DNA from: Nitrosomonas sp.
GTDB taxonomy: Bacteria > Pseudomonadota > Gammaproteobacteria > Burkholderiales > Nitrosomonadaceae
Assembly: GCA_019635215.1 (NCBI GenBank)
Contig: JAHBZZ010000005.1
Location: 62,001 to 126,000, forward strand
DNA: 64,000 nucleotides
Direction of reading: 5' to 3'
Shown here one piece after another: positions 27,953 through 37,397 of the stretch. Every line of letters begins with the position of its first letter. Position 1 is the first letter of the stretch. A program made the position numbers and the translations under genes. The notes under the pieces are model-generated. The model made no database searches and was not told the DNA's origin. It saw only the letters and a program-made list of their open reading frames with translations.

Positions 27953-29294
27953 TGCCCGCTCCAGCATAAACGTGACCCGCATATTCATCCGGGTTATTGC
28001 TTTTCGCCATTACCAGCGCGTATTCAACATCTTGTAGCGTAAAAGCTGTTTCAGCAGGTTTCGCTTTAAAGATTTGCTGCAACAAATAGCGCCCATTTGC
28101 CGGATGAATATCCTCAGGTACTCTTTGTCCATTGGTTACATAGTGCAGTATCAGTTTGCGGCGGATCATGGCATCCAGCGCTGCACCCAAACTTGCAGTT
28201 TCATCAAGCTTAGTGATAATGCAGCCATGAATGCCATATTTGCTGTAAGCCGAAATAATCTCATCCAATGTACTGCCGCTTGATGTTGCACTCATGACCA
28301 GCATCTTTTTAATGTTTACGTCAGCACGAACAAGCATCGCAATTTGCTCAGCAACCATCTGGTCGCGGTGACTCATGCCCATCGTATCAATCAGCACAAT
28401 ATGCTTATTTCTCAACTCAGACAAAGTCAGTCGCAGATCATCGGCGTCCTGAATGTTTCTGACAGGCAATCCAAGCAGACGGCCGTAGATACGCAGCTGT
28501 TCATGCCCACCGATACGATAGCTGTCTATCGTCAGCAAAGCCACTTTATCTGCGCCATGCCTGACGACACTACGAGCCGCGATTTTTGCAATTGTTGTTG
28601 TCTTGCCGACACCGGTCGCGCCAAGCAGGGTGTATATGCCGCCCTCCTGAATCATCTCGTCACTGGCGGCAGTCTGCAAATTGAACTCAAGTGCCGATAA
28701 TGCCTGCTTCAAACTCTGCATATAGGTCAGGCCTTCGGATAATTTGTCGACCAGGCGACGTGACAAAAGCGGACTGAATCCTGCATTCAGTAACGTGCCA
28801 AGCATTTTCATTTTTTCCGGTCTGCGCTGTGTCGCATTGCCCCACACCACTGTCGCAAGCTGCTCTTCAAGCGTACTTCTCATGGTATGAATCTCATTCA
28901 TGAGACTGCGTACAAAATGTTCGGATGCAATATTCTCCGGGATGCTTTCCGGCAGCTGTTTCTCGCTACTGGCAAATTGACGGTCCGGCTGTTTTTCCAC
29001 ACCAGGCTGCACAGCATGCACTCTCAAGGAAGATGCAGCGGATGATTCGACCGCAAATGGAGTAGCAGCCGGTTCGGCTGACGGCAACGCTTGCATGTAT
29101 CCGCTGTCTTCCTTTGACTGGTTTGACCGATGCGCATCAACCAAGCTTGTCATTTCCGAATCGGCCAGGGCCATTATCTCGACACCGCCAGGAATTTTTC
29201 TATTGGATAAAATAACAGCTTCAGCACCCAAATCGCTTTTGACCTTACGCAATGCCTCGCGTGAAGTAGCTGCCATATAACGTCTTACTTTCAT
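27945..29294 (-). CDS. flhF: Flagellar SRP-type GTPase FlhF
   Basis: FlhF is an SRP-like GTPase that places the flagellum at the cell pole. The 449 residues begin MKVRRYMAATSREALRKV, the FlhF-type basic N-terminus. A variable domain follows, then the NG domain with G1 LGATGVGKTTTIAKIAAR, LTIDSYRIGGHEQLRIYG, LIDTMGMSHRD and the TKLDET box. It overlaps flhA by four bases (ATGA) and flhG by eight, so the three are translationally coupled. Confidence 0.95.
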   Translation of the reverse strand: MKVRRYMAATSREALRKVKSDLGAEAVILSNRKIPGGVEIMALADSEMTSLVDAHRSNQSKEDSGYMQALPSAEPAATPFAVESSAASSLRVHAVQPGVEKQPDRQFASSEKQLPESIPENIASEHFVRSLMNEIHTMRSTLEEQLATVVWGNATQRRPEKMKMLGTLLNAGFSPLLSRRLVDKLSEGLTYMQSLKQALSALEFNLQTAASDEMIQEGGIYTLLGATGVGKTTTIAKIAARSVVRHGADKVALLTIDSYRIGGHEQLRIYGRLLGLPVRNIQDADDLRLTLSELRNKHIVLIDTMGMSHRDQMVAEQIAMLVRADVNIKKMLVMSATSSGSTLDEIISAYSKYGIHGCIITKLDETASLGAALDAMIRRKLILHYVTNGQRVPEDIHPANGRYLLQQIFKAKPAETAFTLQDVEYALVMAKSNNPDEYAGHVYAGAGND

Positions 29295-31384
29295 TGCTTA
29301 CCTCCAATAACGGAAGTGATTTTGATTTTCCGGGTTTCAGGAATCTCAGCGTGCGAGAGCACCCTGAGTTGGAGCACTGCACGGCGCAGAAACTGCGCCA
29401 GCAAACCACGAATTGGCCCTGGCACCAGCAATACGACAGGCAATCCAAGATTTTCCTGATGCTTAGCCGCCGCGGCTGTTTCCTTCAACAACATATTTGC
29501 AAGCCCCGGTTCTATACCGCCGCCATCCTGTCCTCCGCTTTGCACAACCTGTAGCAGAATACTTTCCAATTCGTGATGCAATCCCATAACTTGAAGCTCG
29601 GCACCTGCCGGAAAATACTGTTCAACGATAGCGCGCCCCAGGGCAATACGTACAAATGCTGTCAATTGTGCAGTATCCTGCGTTGTTTCGGCATACTCTG
29701 TCAGCACATCAATAATGGTGCGCATATCCCGGATATGCACATTTTCGCTCAGCAAGTTTTGCAGAACCTTTTGCAATGCAGCCAGCGGCAGCAGCTTGGG
29801 CACCAGATCTTCAATCAGTTTCGGCAACTTGTTGTTGAGATGATCGAGCAACTGCTGTAATTCCTGCCTGCCCAGCAATTCAGCGGTATACATGTGAATC
29901 AGGTGATTGATATGCGTCGTTACCACGGTGCTTGCATCAACCACCGTATAACCATTGGTTTGCGCCTGTTCTCTGAGCGAGGCCTCAATCCATACCGCAG
30001 GTAAACCAAACGCCGGGTCACTCGTCGGCGTGCCAGGTAACGTCATGGTCACTCTTCCGGGATCTATTGCCAGATACATACCGTTATACGATTCGCCTTT
30101 GCCAATCACCGAACCTTTCAAAATAATCTGATAAGCATTGGGACGCAGCTCCAGATTGTCACGGATATGCACGACCGGTGGCAGGAAACCAATTTCCTGC
30201 GCAAATTTGCGACGTATGCCATTAATGCGTTTGAGCAAATCACCTTGCTGTGCTTTATCGACTAGCGGAATCAGCCGATAGCCAACCTCCAAACCCAGCA
30301 CATCAATCGGCAGTACATCGCTCCAACTAGCATCTTGTTGTTCCACAACCGGTATTACGGTATCCGCAACTGTCCGTTCTTCCGCGCTGGCCGATGTATT
30401 TTTCTTCATGAAATAAGCACAGCATCCCAGCACAAACGCCAACAGCAAAAAGACAAAGTTCGGCATACCCGGAACCAATCCCATAATACCCAGAATACCT
30501 GCTGTAATAATCAGCGCTTGCGGTTGATTAAGCAGCTGCCCCAGAACCTGCTCACTCAAATCTTCATCCGTCGTTACACGACTCACTACTAACCCAGCAG
30601 CAGTGGAAATAATCAGTGCCGGAATCTGTGCAACCAAGCCATCACCGATCGTCAATAACGTGTAGTTACGTGCTGCGGTATCCAAATTGAGGTCATGCTG
30701 CAACATACCCACAATCAAACCACCGATGATTGTAATTAGCATTATTAATACACCGGCAATTGCATCTCCGCGCACAAATTTGCTGGCACCATCCATTGAT
30801 CCAAAAAAATCAGCCTCTCTGGAAATCGCGGCACGACGATTTCTGGCTTCTTCCTCACCGATCAGCCCGGCATTCAAATCCGCGTCAATGGCCATCTGTT
30901 TACCCGGCATCGCGTCCAGGGTAAAACGTGCGCTGACCTCGGCGATACGGCCCGCACCTTTGGTAATCACAACAAAATTAATAACCACCAATATAATGAA
31001 AACCACCAGCCCCACCGCATAATTTCCACCCACAAGAAAATGGCCAAATGCCTCAATCACTTTTCCCGCCGCATCGGGGCCGGTATGTCCCTCCAGCAAA
31101 ACAACCCGTGTGGAGGCAACATTTAAAGATAACCGCAACAATGTCGTTATCAACAACACTGTCGGAAATACTGCAAATTCCAGCGGATTCTTAGTGTAGA
31201 GGCTGACCATTAAAACAATAATGGCCAAAGCGATATTGAACGTAAATAAAATATCCAGAATAAACGGCGGCAAAGGAAGCACCATCATACCGAGGATCAT
31301 AATGATCAGTATCGGTCCCGTCAGCGTTTTAAGAGGGTATCCGGTCACAAAACTGGATAAGGTCACTGTATTATTCATATGCAC
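29291..31384 (-). CDS. flhA: Flagellar export gate protein FlhA
   Basis: FlhA forms the nonameric ring of the flagellar type III export gate. The 697-residue protein has about eight N-terminal membrane helices with the FHIPEP-family conserved loop (RIAEVSARFTLDAMPGKQMAID). The large cytoplasmic domain (about 340-690) contains VGYRLIPLVD, PPVVHIRDNLELRPN and LL..EN VHIRDMRTI. It lies between flhB and flhF, overlapping the latter by four bases. Confidence 0.97.
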   Translation of the reverse strand: MHMNNTVTLSSFVTGYPLKTLTGPILIIMILGMMVLPLPPFILDILFTFNIALAIIVLMVSLYTKNPLEFAVFPTVLLITTLLRLSLNVASTRVVLLEGHTGPDAAGKVIEAFGHFLVGGNYAVGLVVFIILVVINFVVITKGAGRIAEVSARFTLDAMPGKQMAIDADLNAGLIGEEEARNRRAAISREADFFGSMDGASKFVRGDAIAGVLIMLITIIGGLIVGMLQHDLNLDTAARNYTLLTIGDGLVAQIPALIISTAAGLVVSRVTTDEDLSEQVLGQLLNQPQALIITAGILGIMGLVPGMPNFVFLLLAFVLGCCAYFMKKNTSASAEERTVADTVIPVVEQQDASWSDVLPIDVLGLEVGYRLIPLVDKAQQGDLLKRINGIRRKFAQEIGFLPPVVHIRDNLELRPNAYQIILKGSVIGKGESYNGMYLAIDPGRVTMTLPGTPTSDPAFGLPAVWIEASLREQAQTNGYTVVDASTVVTTHINHLIHMYTAELLGRQELQQLLDHLNNKLPKLIEDLVPKLLPLAALQKVLQNLLSENVHIRDMRTIIDVLTEYAETTQDTAQLTAFVRIALGRAIVEQYFPAGAELQVMGLHHELESILLQVVQSGGQDGGGIEPGLANMLLKETAAAAKHQENLGLPVVLLVPGPIRGLLAQFLRRAVLQLRVLSHAEIPETRKIKITSVIGGKQ

Positions 31385-31457
31385 TAAGTTACAGCAATTT
31401 TTGTAATTTCATCGTTTAATGAATGACTGAAATCCTGTTTTATTCTCAAGTTTCCAA

Positions 31458-32597
31458 TTAATCAGAAACGGGCACTTCCAACTCATGGGGAACCTGAATA
31501 GCGCCAATCGGCCCGGGTATTTCCCCTCCATAATTCTGATAATGTTTGAGCTGATATACGTAAGCCAATATTTCCGCTACCGCCGTATAAAGCTTCTCGG
31601 GTATTTCTTGATCTAGATCGGTGTGGTGGTAAAGCGCACGCGCAAGTGGTGGCGCCTCCAGGATGGGAACGCGGTGTTCCTCGCCCACTTCACGTATCCG
31701 CACAGCCAGCAAGTGCACACCCTTGGCGATAACGATCGGTGCACGCATCGTTTCCCCTTTGTATCGCAAAGCAACAGCATAATGTGTCGGATTGGTCACA
31801 ATCACATCCGCCTCAGGTATAGCTGACATCATGCGACGACGGGCAGCCTCACGCTGCAGACTGCGGATACGGCCTTTCACCAAAGGATCCCCTTCATTTT
31901 CCTTCATCTCTTTGCGAATCTCTTCTTTAGTCATGCGCAACTGTTTGGCGTGATTCCAGATTTGAAAAGGCACATCAATAGCCACAATAAAAATCATTGC
32001 CGCAATAATGAATAAAAAGCTCATAGCCAGTAATTCACCAACGCGCGCAATACTGGAATCAACCGGTATTGCGATCAAAGACAGAACCGATTCCTTATTG
32101 CTCCAGATAACCATTGCTCCCACACTGCCGACCACAATCGCCTTGGCTATCGCTTTAAGCAGCTCCGTCAATCCATGTACAGAAAAAATCCGCCCCAATC
32201 CACTGATTGGATTAAGTCTCTTAAAATCAGGAATCAGCGCCTTGCTGCTGACCAGCCAACCACTGAGCAGCATGGGTGCAAAAAATGCGGCGATTATTAA
32301 AACGATCAATAAGGGAACCAATGCCCAGAGCCCTTCAAAAGCCAATTCGCTCAACCGATCTATCATCAAATCGGATTGAAAGGCAAGCTCCCGTTCCATG
32401 CGCATACCTTCACGCATGATAGCCAACAAGTCATGCATTAAATGATTGCCCATGAAAACCATTCCTGCTGCTGCGGCTAACAGCACAATGAATGTCGTTA
32501 ATTCCTGGGATCGTGCAACCTGTCCTTCCTCACGCGCTTTCTGTATACGCTGGGGTGTCGCTTGTTCCGTTCGTTCTAAATCACTCTCTTCTGACAT
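31458..32597 (-). CDS. flhB: Flagellar export switch protein FlhB
   Basis: FlhB controls the change of substrate from hook to filament proteins in flagellar export. The 379-residue chain starts MSEESDLERTEQATPQRIQKAR, with four membrane helices. The autocleavage motif NPTH is at residues 269-272, the same numbering as in Salmonella. The C-terminal tail (EVPVSD) is short. It is the first gene of flhB-flhA-flhF-flhG-fliA-motC-motD. Upstream, a MITE-like repeat separates it from divergent rlmH. Confidence 0.97.
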   Translation of the reverse strand: MSEESDLERTEQATPQRIQKAREEGQVARSQELTTFIVLLAAAAGMVFMGNHLMHDLLAIMREGMRMERELAFQSDLMIDRLSELAFEGLWALVPLLIVLIIAAFFAPMLLSGWLVSSKALIPDFKRLNPISGLGRIFSVHGLTELLKAIAKAIVVGSVGAMVIWSNKESVLSLIAIPVDSSIARVGELLAMSFLFIIAAMIFIVAIDVPFQIWNHAKQLRMTKEEIRKEMKENEGDPLVKGRIRSLQREAARRRMMSAIPEADVIVTNPTHYAVALRYKGETMRAPIVIAKGVHLLAVRIREVGEEHRVPILEAPPLARALYHHTDLDQEIPEKLYTAVAEILAYVYQLKHYQNYGGEIPGPIGAIQVPHELEVPVSD

Positions 32598-32698
32598 TAC
32601 CGCCTCCGAACTATCTACCGTGCATTATCATTCTGAGGACATGAAATTAATGAATGAAAAAAGAAGGTTTCCACCCACTATTTTGTGGTGAGCCTCTG

Positions 32699-32829
32699 AG
32701 AAGCTGTTTGGAAATTCCACATCGGAATCCTTAATCGACGTAGCTTGCCGAAGAAAACTTGAATTTGCTTCGAGTATCGCTTAAAACATTGTATCTTCTG
32801 GTTTGCTTCAGAATTTCCAAACAGTTTCT
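32699..32829. repeat. MITE-like element with 19-base terminal inverted repeats
   Basis: The ends are AGAAGCTGTTTGGAAATTC and, inverted, AGAAACTGTTTGGAAATTC, 18 of 19 matching, and they enclose 131 bases that code for nothing. It lies in the 332-base gap between divergent flhB and rlmH. Size and structure suggest a small non-autonomous transposable element, or two IS ends. No second copy was seen in this window. Confidence 0.6.
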
Positions 32830-32929
32830 TAAGAAGATTCTGAACAGGTTCTTATGCTCTTCATCTATCAAATTTCAGTGCCAACATTTCATCCTATATA
32901 ATTAAAAATGAGCAGATGGTGTATATAAA

Positions 32930-33400
32930 ATGAAATTCCACATACTTGCTGTAGGAAATAAGCTCCCCGTTTGGGTCAATAATGCTTTTACTGAATATGC
33001 AAAGCGTTTTTCTCAGGAAATTTCTCTGCCACTAATAGAAATCAAGCCTGAAAAACGTACAAGCAACAAAAATAAAGAACAGATTCTGAGTGCTGAATAT
33101 CAACGCATTAAAACTTCGATACCCGCCGGATGCCGCGTTATCGTTCTCGATGCACACGGAATACAATATACGACCACTCAATTGGCTGATGTTATAGAAA
33201 GATGGATGCAAGAAGGCCAGGATACAGTTTTTGTTATTGGTGGTGCTGATGGTTTGCATGAATCAATCAAATCATCGGCACATGCTACACTTTCGCTATC
33301 CAAACTGACTTTTCCTCATGGATTGGCACGAATAATATTGGCCGAACAACTGTATCGGGCTATATCTTTGATTAAGAATCATCCCTATCATCGCATATAA
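32930..33400 (+). CDS. rlmH: 23S rRNA (pseudouridine-1915-N3)-methyltransferase RlmH
   Basis: RlmH is the SPOUT-class enzyme that methylates the N3 of pseudouridine 1915 in 23S rRNA. The 156 residues show the knotted C-terminal motifs [33 protein letters not shown] and the final [14 protein letters not shown]. The N-terminal [15 protein letters not shown] is typical. The gene opens a plus-strand group rlmH-maf-rng. Its usual partners nadD and rsfS are not upstream; a MITE-like element and flhB are there instead. Confidence 0.96.
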   Translation: MKFHILAVGNKLPVWVNNAFTEYAKRFSQEISLPLIEIKPEKRTSNKNKEQILSAEYQRIKTSIPAGCRVIVLDAHGIQYTTTQLADVIERWMQEGQDTVFVIGGADGLHESIKSSAHATLSLSKLTFPHGLARIILAEQLYRAISLIKNHPYHRI

Positions 33401-33436
33401 TACCTATACCTGATTCAAAATCTCCCAATTAACAAT

Positions 33437-34060
33437 ATGGCAATTCCTGATAATCAGATATATCTTGCTTCACGCAGTTTACGAAGACGTGAATTACTCA
33501 AACAGATTGGTGTAAAATATAATATTCTCCTGATGAGAGAGACGTTGAATCGCCCCGCCGACATTGACGAGACTTCTTTACCCGGCGAGTCTCCCAATGA
33601 TTATATTTACCGTATCACCAATACAAAAGCCGAAGCCAGTTGGATTAGATTGTCTCAACGCAAATTGCCTTTATTACCCATTCTGGTAGCTGATACTATC
33701 GTCACACTTGATGGCCGTATTCTAGGAAAACCCAAGAATAAAGCACACGCTGCGGAAATACTCAATTCACTATCCGGTCGTTCACACCAAGTGCTGACAG
33801 CTATAGCGATAGTCTATAAAAATGAAATACAAATGAAACTATCCACCACGACAGTACGATTTCGCGAAATAACACAGCGGGAAATACAAAGCTGCATTGA
33901 ATATGACAAGGTCTACGATAAAGCAGGTGCCTACGCTATTCAGGGCTTGGCAGCAGCTTTTATAGTTGAAATCTGTGGCAGTTATAGCGGCGTAAAAGGA
34001 TTACCTTTATACGAAACATCCCAATTATTAGAGGAAGTGGGCATAAAAATTTTCAGATAA
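33437..34060 (+). CDS. maf: Maf-family nucleotide pyrophosphatase
   Basis: Maf proteins hydrolyse non-canonical or excess nucleoside triphosphates such as dTTP/UTP and are thought to clean the nucleotide pool. The 207 residues carry LASRSLRRRELLKQIGV (substrate-binding), ADTIVTLDGRILGKPKN (metal-binding Asp) and the C-terminal YDKAGAYAIQGLAAAFI. It lies about 36 bases after rlmH and about 53 before rng, the conserved order. The YhdE (dTTP/UTP) subgroup is likely but not certain. Confidence 0.93.
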   Translation: MAIPDNQIYLASRSLRRRELLKQIGVKYNILLMRETLNRPADIDETSLPGESPNDYIYRITNTKAEASWIRLSQRKLPLLPILVADTIVTLDGRILGKPKNKAHAAEILNSLSGRSHQVLTAIAIVYKNEIQMKLSTTTVRFREITQREIQSCIEYDKVYDKAGAYAIQGLAAAFIVEICGSYSGVKGLPLYETSQLLEEVGIKIFR

Positions 34061-34113
34061 TCTATCATTCATATTGATCGGATCCGTTAATACATCTTTT
34101 TGCCAGCGCTGTT

Positions 34114-35568
34114 ATGGACAACGAAATCCTTATTAACATCACCCCCCAGGAAACCCGCATAGCCATATTGGAACAGGGTGTTACTCAGGAGTTACATATT
34201 GAACGCGTCAGCTGTTGCGGAATTGTTGGCAATATCTATCATGGCCGTGTAAGCCGTGTACTGCCTGGCATGCAATCCGCTTTTATAGATATCGGTTTGG
34301 AACGCGCTGCCTTTTTACATGTCGCTGATATATGGGGATCAAACCACAATGGCGAATCAAATCAACCGATCGAGAAATTGCTATATGAAGGTAACAATAT
34401 CCTCGTACAGGTGATTAAAGACGCAATCGGCATGAAAGGTGCGCGCTTATCCACACAAATCAGCCTAGCAGGCAGAATGCTCGTTTACTTACCTCAGGAA
34501 TCCCATATTGGCATATCACAGCGCATAGAAGACGATGAAGAACGTGGGTTATTGCGACAAAAACTACAACATGTCTTACCCGAAAATGAAGCTGGCGGTT
34601 ACATTATTCGGACAATGGCGGAGTCGGCCGAAGAAAATGATTTACAAGCCGATATCGAATATCTGCACAAGCTTTGGCGCAATATACAAGAACTGGCATC
34701 TGCCGTAGCAGCTCCGGCATTGTTATATCAGGATCTCGATCTCAGCCACAGAGCTTTACGCGATTTTGCGACTGAAAGTACCACACGTATTCAAGTTGAT
34801 TCACGAGAAAACTATCAGCGTCTAATGACATTTGCTAAAAGCTATATGCCTAACATGGCGAACCGAATCACTTCATACACTGGCGAACGTCCTTTATTCG
34901 ACCTCTATAGCGTAGAAGATGAAATCCAGAAATCACTTTCGAAACGTGTCAATTTAAAATCAGGCGGATATCTGATTATTGACCAAACTGAAGCATTAAC
35001 AACCATGGATGTTAATACAGGTGGATTTATTGGTGTACGCAATTTTGACGATACGATTTTCAAAACAAATCTTGAAGCGGCTCAAGTCATCGCTCGTCAA
35101 CTGCGTTTGCGCAATATTGGTGGAATTATAATTGTTGATTTTATTGATATGGATTCCGAAGAACACAGAAACGCAGTTCTAAAAGAGTTCAAAAAAGCAC
35201 TATCAAGGGATAGAACCCGTATGACTGTAAATGGGTTCTCTACACTCGGTCTCGTTGAAATGACACGTAAACGAATGCGAGAAAGTCTTTCGCATACTTT
35301 ATGCGAATCATGCCCAACTTGTGGTGGACGAGGTGAAGTCAGAACTGCACAAACAATTTGTTATGAGATATTACGTGAATTATTACGGGAATCACGGCAG
35401 TTTAATGCCAATGAATTTCGCATTCTTGCATCTCAACAAGTCATTGATTTATTTCTTGATGAAGAATCACAAAGCCTAGCACAACTTGGCGATTTTATCG
35501 CCAAGCCCATTAGTCTTCAGGTTGAAGAATCCTACACACAAGAACAATATGATGTCATTATTATGTAA
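34114..35568 (+). CDS. rng: Ribonuclease G
   Basis: RNase G is an RNase E-family endonuclease that matures the 16S rRNA 5' end and decays some mRNAs. The 484-residue form lacks the C-terminal degradosome scaffold. An S1 domain lies at about 30-110, with GNIYHGRVSRVLPGMQSAF. The catalytic acids are in TTMDVNTGGF and IIIVDFIDMD. The Zn-link cysteines are in CESCPTCGGRGE. It ends the rlmH-maf-rng group, convergent with cheZ. Confidence 0.95.
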   Translation: MDNEILINITPQETRIAILEQGVTQELHIERVSCCGIVGNIYHGRVSRVLPGMQSAFIDIGLERAAFLHVADIWGSNHNGESNQPIEKLLYEGNNILVQVIKDAIGMKGARLSTQISLAGRMLVYLPQESHIGISQRIEDDEERGLLRQKLQHVLPENEAGGYIIRTMAESAEENDLQADIEYLHKLWRNIQELASAVAAPALLYQDLDLSHRALRDFATESTTRIQVDSRENYQRLMTFAKSYMPNMANRITSYTGERPLFDLYSVEDEIQKSLSKRVNLKSGGYLIIDQTEALTTMDVNTGGFIGVRNFDDTIFKTNLEAAQVIARQLRLRNIGGIIIVDFIDMDSEEHRNAVLKEFKKALSRDRTRMTVNGFSTLGLVEMTRKRMRESLSHTLCESCPTCGGRGEVRTAQTICYEILRELLRESRQFNANEFRILASQQVIDLFLDEESQSLAQLGDFIAKPISLQVEESYTQEQYDVIIM

Positions 35569-35620
35569 AATCCTGATCATTTAATGATGGCATAATAGCG
35601 TCTTTTTCCAGCATAAAAAA

Positions 35621-36694
35621 TCAAAAACCGAGACTCGCCAAGAGATCATCCACCTGATCCTGACTGCTAACCGTATCAGGGTTTTTCTCAGGATTGGTTA
35701 CCGGCCCATTCATAAGGTGTTGCGCACTGTCAATAGTTTGTGTTTGTCTTTTTTCAGGAGGCACATTTGCGAGCAAGAGCTGTAATAAATCATGTTCCAA
35801 GCTCTGAACCATTGCCGTAATTTTCTTGATCACTTGCCCAGTAAGATCCTGAAAATCCTGAGCCATCATGATTTCTATAAGCTGAGTATTTGTTGCATCA
35901 GCTCGTTCGGGTACTTTATCAATATAACCCAATGTTTCTATGAGCAATAATTTAAATTTTTCAGTATCTGGTTGCACTCTTTGTTCTTCGAACGCATTTT
36001 TCCATTTTTCAGACAATTGCATAGCCTCAGATGAAAGTTTCTCCTGTATGGGCATCGCAATTTCAGTAGCGTTTAAAGTACGATCAGCCGCTTGTTCTGT
36101 TTTTATTGCAACATAAGAAAGTTTATCCTGTGCCTCCGGCATTTCAGTTGCTAACGATTCCAATCGCTTATCATACCCAAGCTCTCTAAGACTATTATGC
36201 AAATTCCGGGTTAGTTGTCCCACCTGATCTATAATATTTTTCCCCGTCGCAGATTTATTTTCAGTAACTTCCTTAGAAAATATTCGCCTTTCATTCACAT
36301 CGACAACTGAGCCCGCAATTTCTTCAACAGCTTCCATTAATACCATTTCAGGAATAACTTCAATATTAGAGCATTCTTGTTTAATTACATTCAGTTCACC
36401 GTCCATTTGATTTTTAATTTCAGTTGGTAATGGTGTCTCTCCTGAAATTAGCGCTTCAGAATGATCCTGTATATATTCATTCAAATCACTTTCTGATAAC
36501 TGCGATGGTATTGTATTGCGTGTTTCATCAAACGCTTCTTCGGGCAAATGTACCGCTACAGTTGAACTTGCTACGATATCCATTAATTCCTCAGCTGTTC
36601 TTGTTTCGATAATTTCCTGGAGATTAGATTCTTGTCGTGCAGATCTAGAAAGTTGTGTTTCCATTTTTTCGTGAATAAGTGAATCAGTATTCAT
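35621..36694 (-). CDS. cheZ: Protein phosphatase CheZ
   Basis: CheZ removes the phosphate from CheY-P to end a chemotactic signal. At 357 residues it is longer than E. coli CheZ (about 214); the extra 150 N-terminal residues are acidic and look disordered. The core contains the long helical hairpin with the phosphatase site region ETLGYIDKVPERADATNTQL and MIAQDFQDLTGQ (Gln of the DLTGQ motif is catalytic), and the C-terminus ends DQVDDLLASLGF, the CheY-binding helix. It follows cheY by about 44 bases on the minus strand. Confidence 0.92.
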   Translation of the reverse strand: MNTDSLIHEKMETQLSRSARQESNLQEIIETRTAEELMDIVASSTVAVHLPEEAFDETRNTIPSQLSESDLNEYIQDHSEALISGETPLPTEIKNQMDGELNVIKQECSNIEVIPEMVLMEAVEEIAGSVVDVNERRIFSKEVTENKSATGKNIIDQVGQLTRNLHNSLRELGYDKRLESLATEMPEAQDKLSYVAIKTEQAADRTLNATEIAMPIQEKLSSEAMQLSEKWKNAFEEQRVQPDTEKFKLLLIETLGYIDKVPERADATNTQLIEIMMAQDFQDLTGQVIKKITAMVQSLEHDLLQLLLANVPPEKRQTQTIDSAQHLMNGPVTNPEKNPDTVSSQDQVDDLLASLGF

Positions 36695-36738
36695 TCTCTT
36701 CTCGCTGTTGGTTATGAATTAGCGTAAATCACATTAAA

Positions 36739-37140
36739 TTATGCCGATGCCTTACTTTCCATATTCAGGAAAATTTTATTTAATTTCTCATCAAGTGTTG
36801 CTGCAGTAAAAGGCTTTACTATATATCCACTCGCACCCGCCTGAGCTGCTGCAATTATATTTTCCTTCTTAGCTTCAGCAGTTATCATTAATACCGGTAT
36901 CTTGCATAATCTTTCGTCAGCCCGAACAGACTGTAACATCGTGAGACCATCCATATTAGGCATGTTCCAATCGGATACTACAAAGTCGTAATTACCATCC
37001 TGTAGCTTACGCAGGGCCACAGCACCATCTTCTGCTTCATCGACATTAATAAAGCCCAATTCTTTTAACAAGTTGCGAACGATTCTACGCATGGTCGAGA
37101 AATCATCAACAACCAAGAATTTTAAATTTTTGTCCGGCAT
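36739..37140 (-). CDS. cheY: Chemotaxis response regulator CheY
   Basis: CheY-P binds the flagellar switch and changes rotation. From the ATG at 37140 the 133-residue protein has Asp12, Asp13, the phospho-acceptor Asp57 ([13 protein letters not shown]), Thr87 and Lys109, the same numbering as E. coli CheY. That start has GGAG at a good spacing; the ATG four codons earlier would put this site inside the coding region. It is upstream of cheZ. The single-domain length shows it is not fused to an output domain. Confidence 0.96.
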   Translation of the reverse strand: MPDKNLKFLVVDDFSTMRRIVRNLLKELGFINVDEAEDGAVALRKLQDGNYDFVVSDWNMPNMDGLTMLQSVRADERLCKIPVLMITAEAKKENIIAAAQAGASGYIVKPFTAATLDEKLNKIFLNMESKASA

Positions 37141-37397
37141 TATTTTCTCCAATTAAATTCAGTTAAAATAAATACAAAAGATCAAGCTTATAGTTCATCA
37201 GATCGATATGGATTGCATTTATTTATGTGCATAACGGCGAATAGTCTAAAAAATTTAAGAAAGTTACGCTGATCTGAATGAAGCACTGAATGTATTAATG
37301 ATCGAAAAACGAAAGTGCACAGGATATCCGGTACTTGATTGTCAGATATATTTAACGCGGGAGATTCTGCAACGCATACAATCCGCTTAAGATTGCA
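37141..37397. other. Intergenic region cheY / nagZ
   Basis: About 257 bases that must hold the cheY promoter (minus strand). No FliA-like promoter was seen. A 43-codon open stretch on the plus strand (37259-37390) has no clear start or ribosome-binding site and no recognised family. Confidence 0.4.

Noticed and set aside
37259-37390. 43-codon plus-strand open stretch between cheY and nagZ
   Set aside because: There is no start codon near its beginning, no ribosome-binding site and no recognised family. It could be a gene fragment, but the sequence does not show it.
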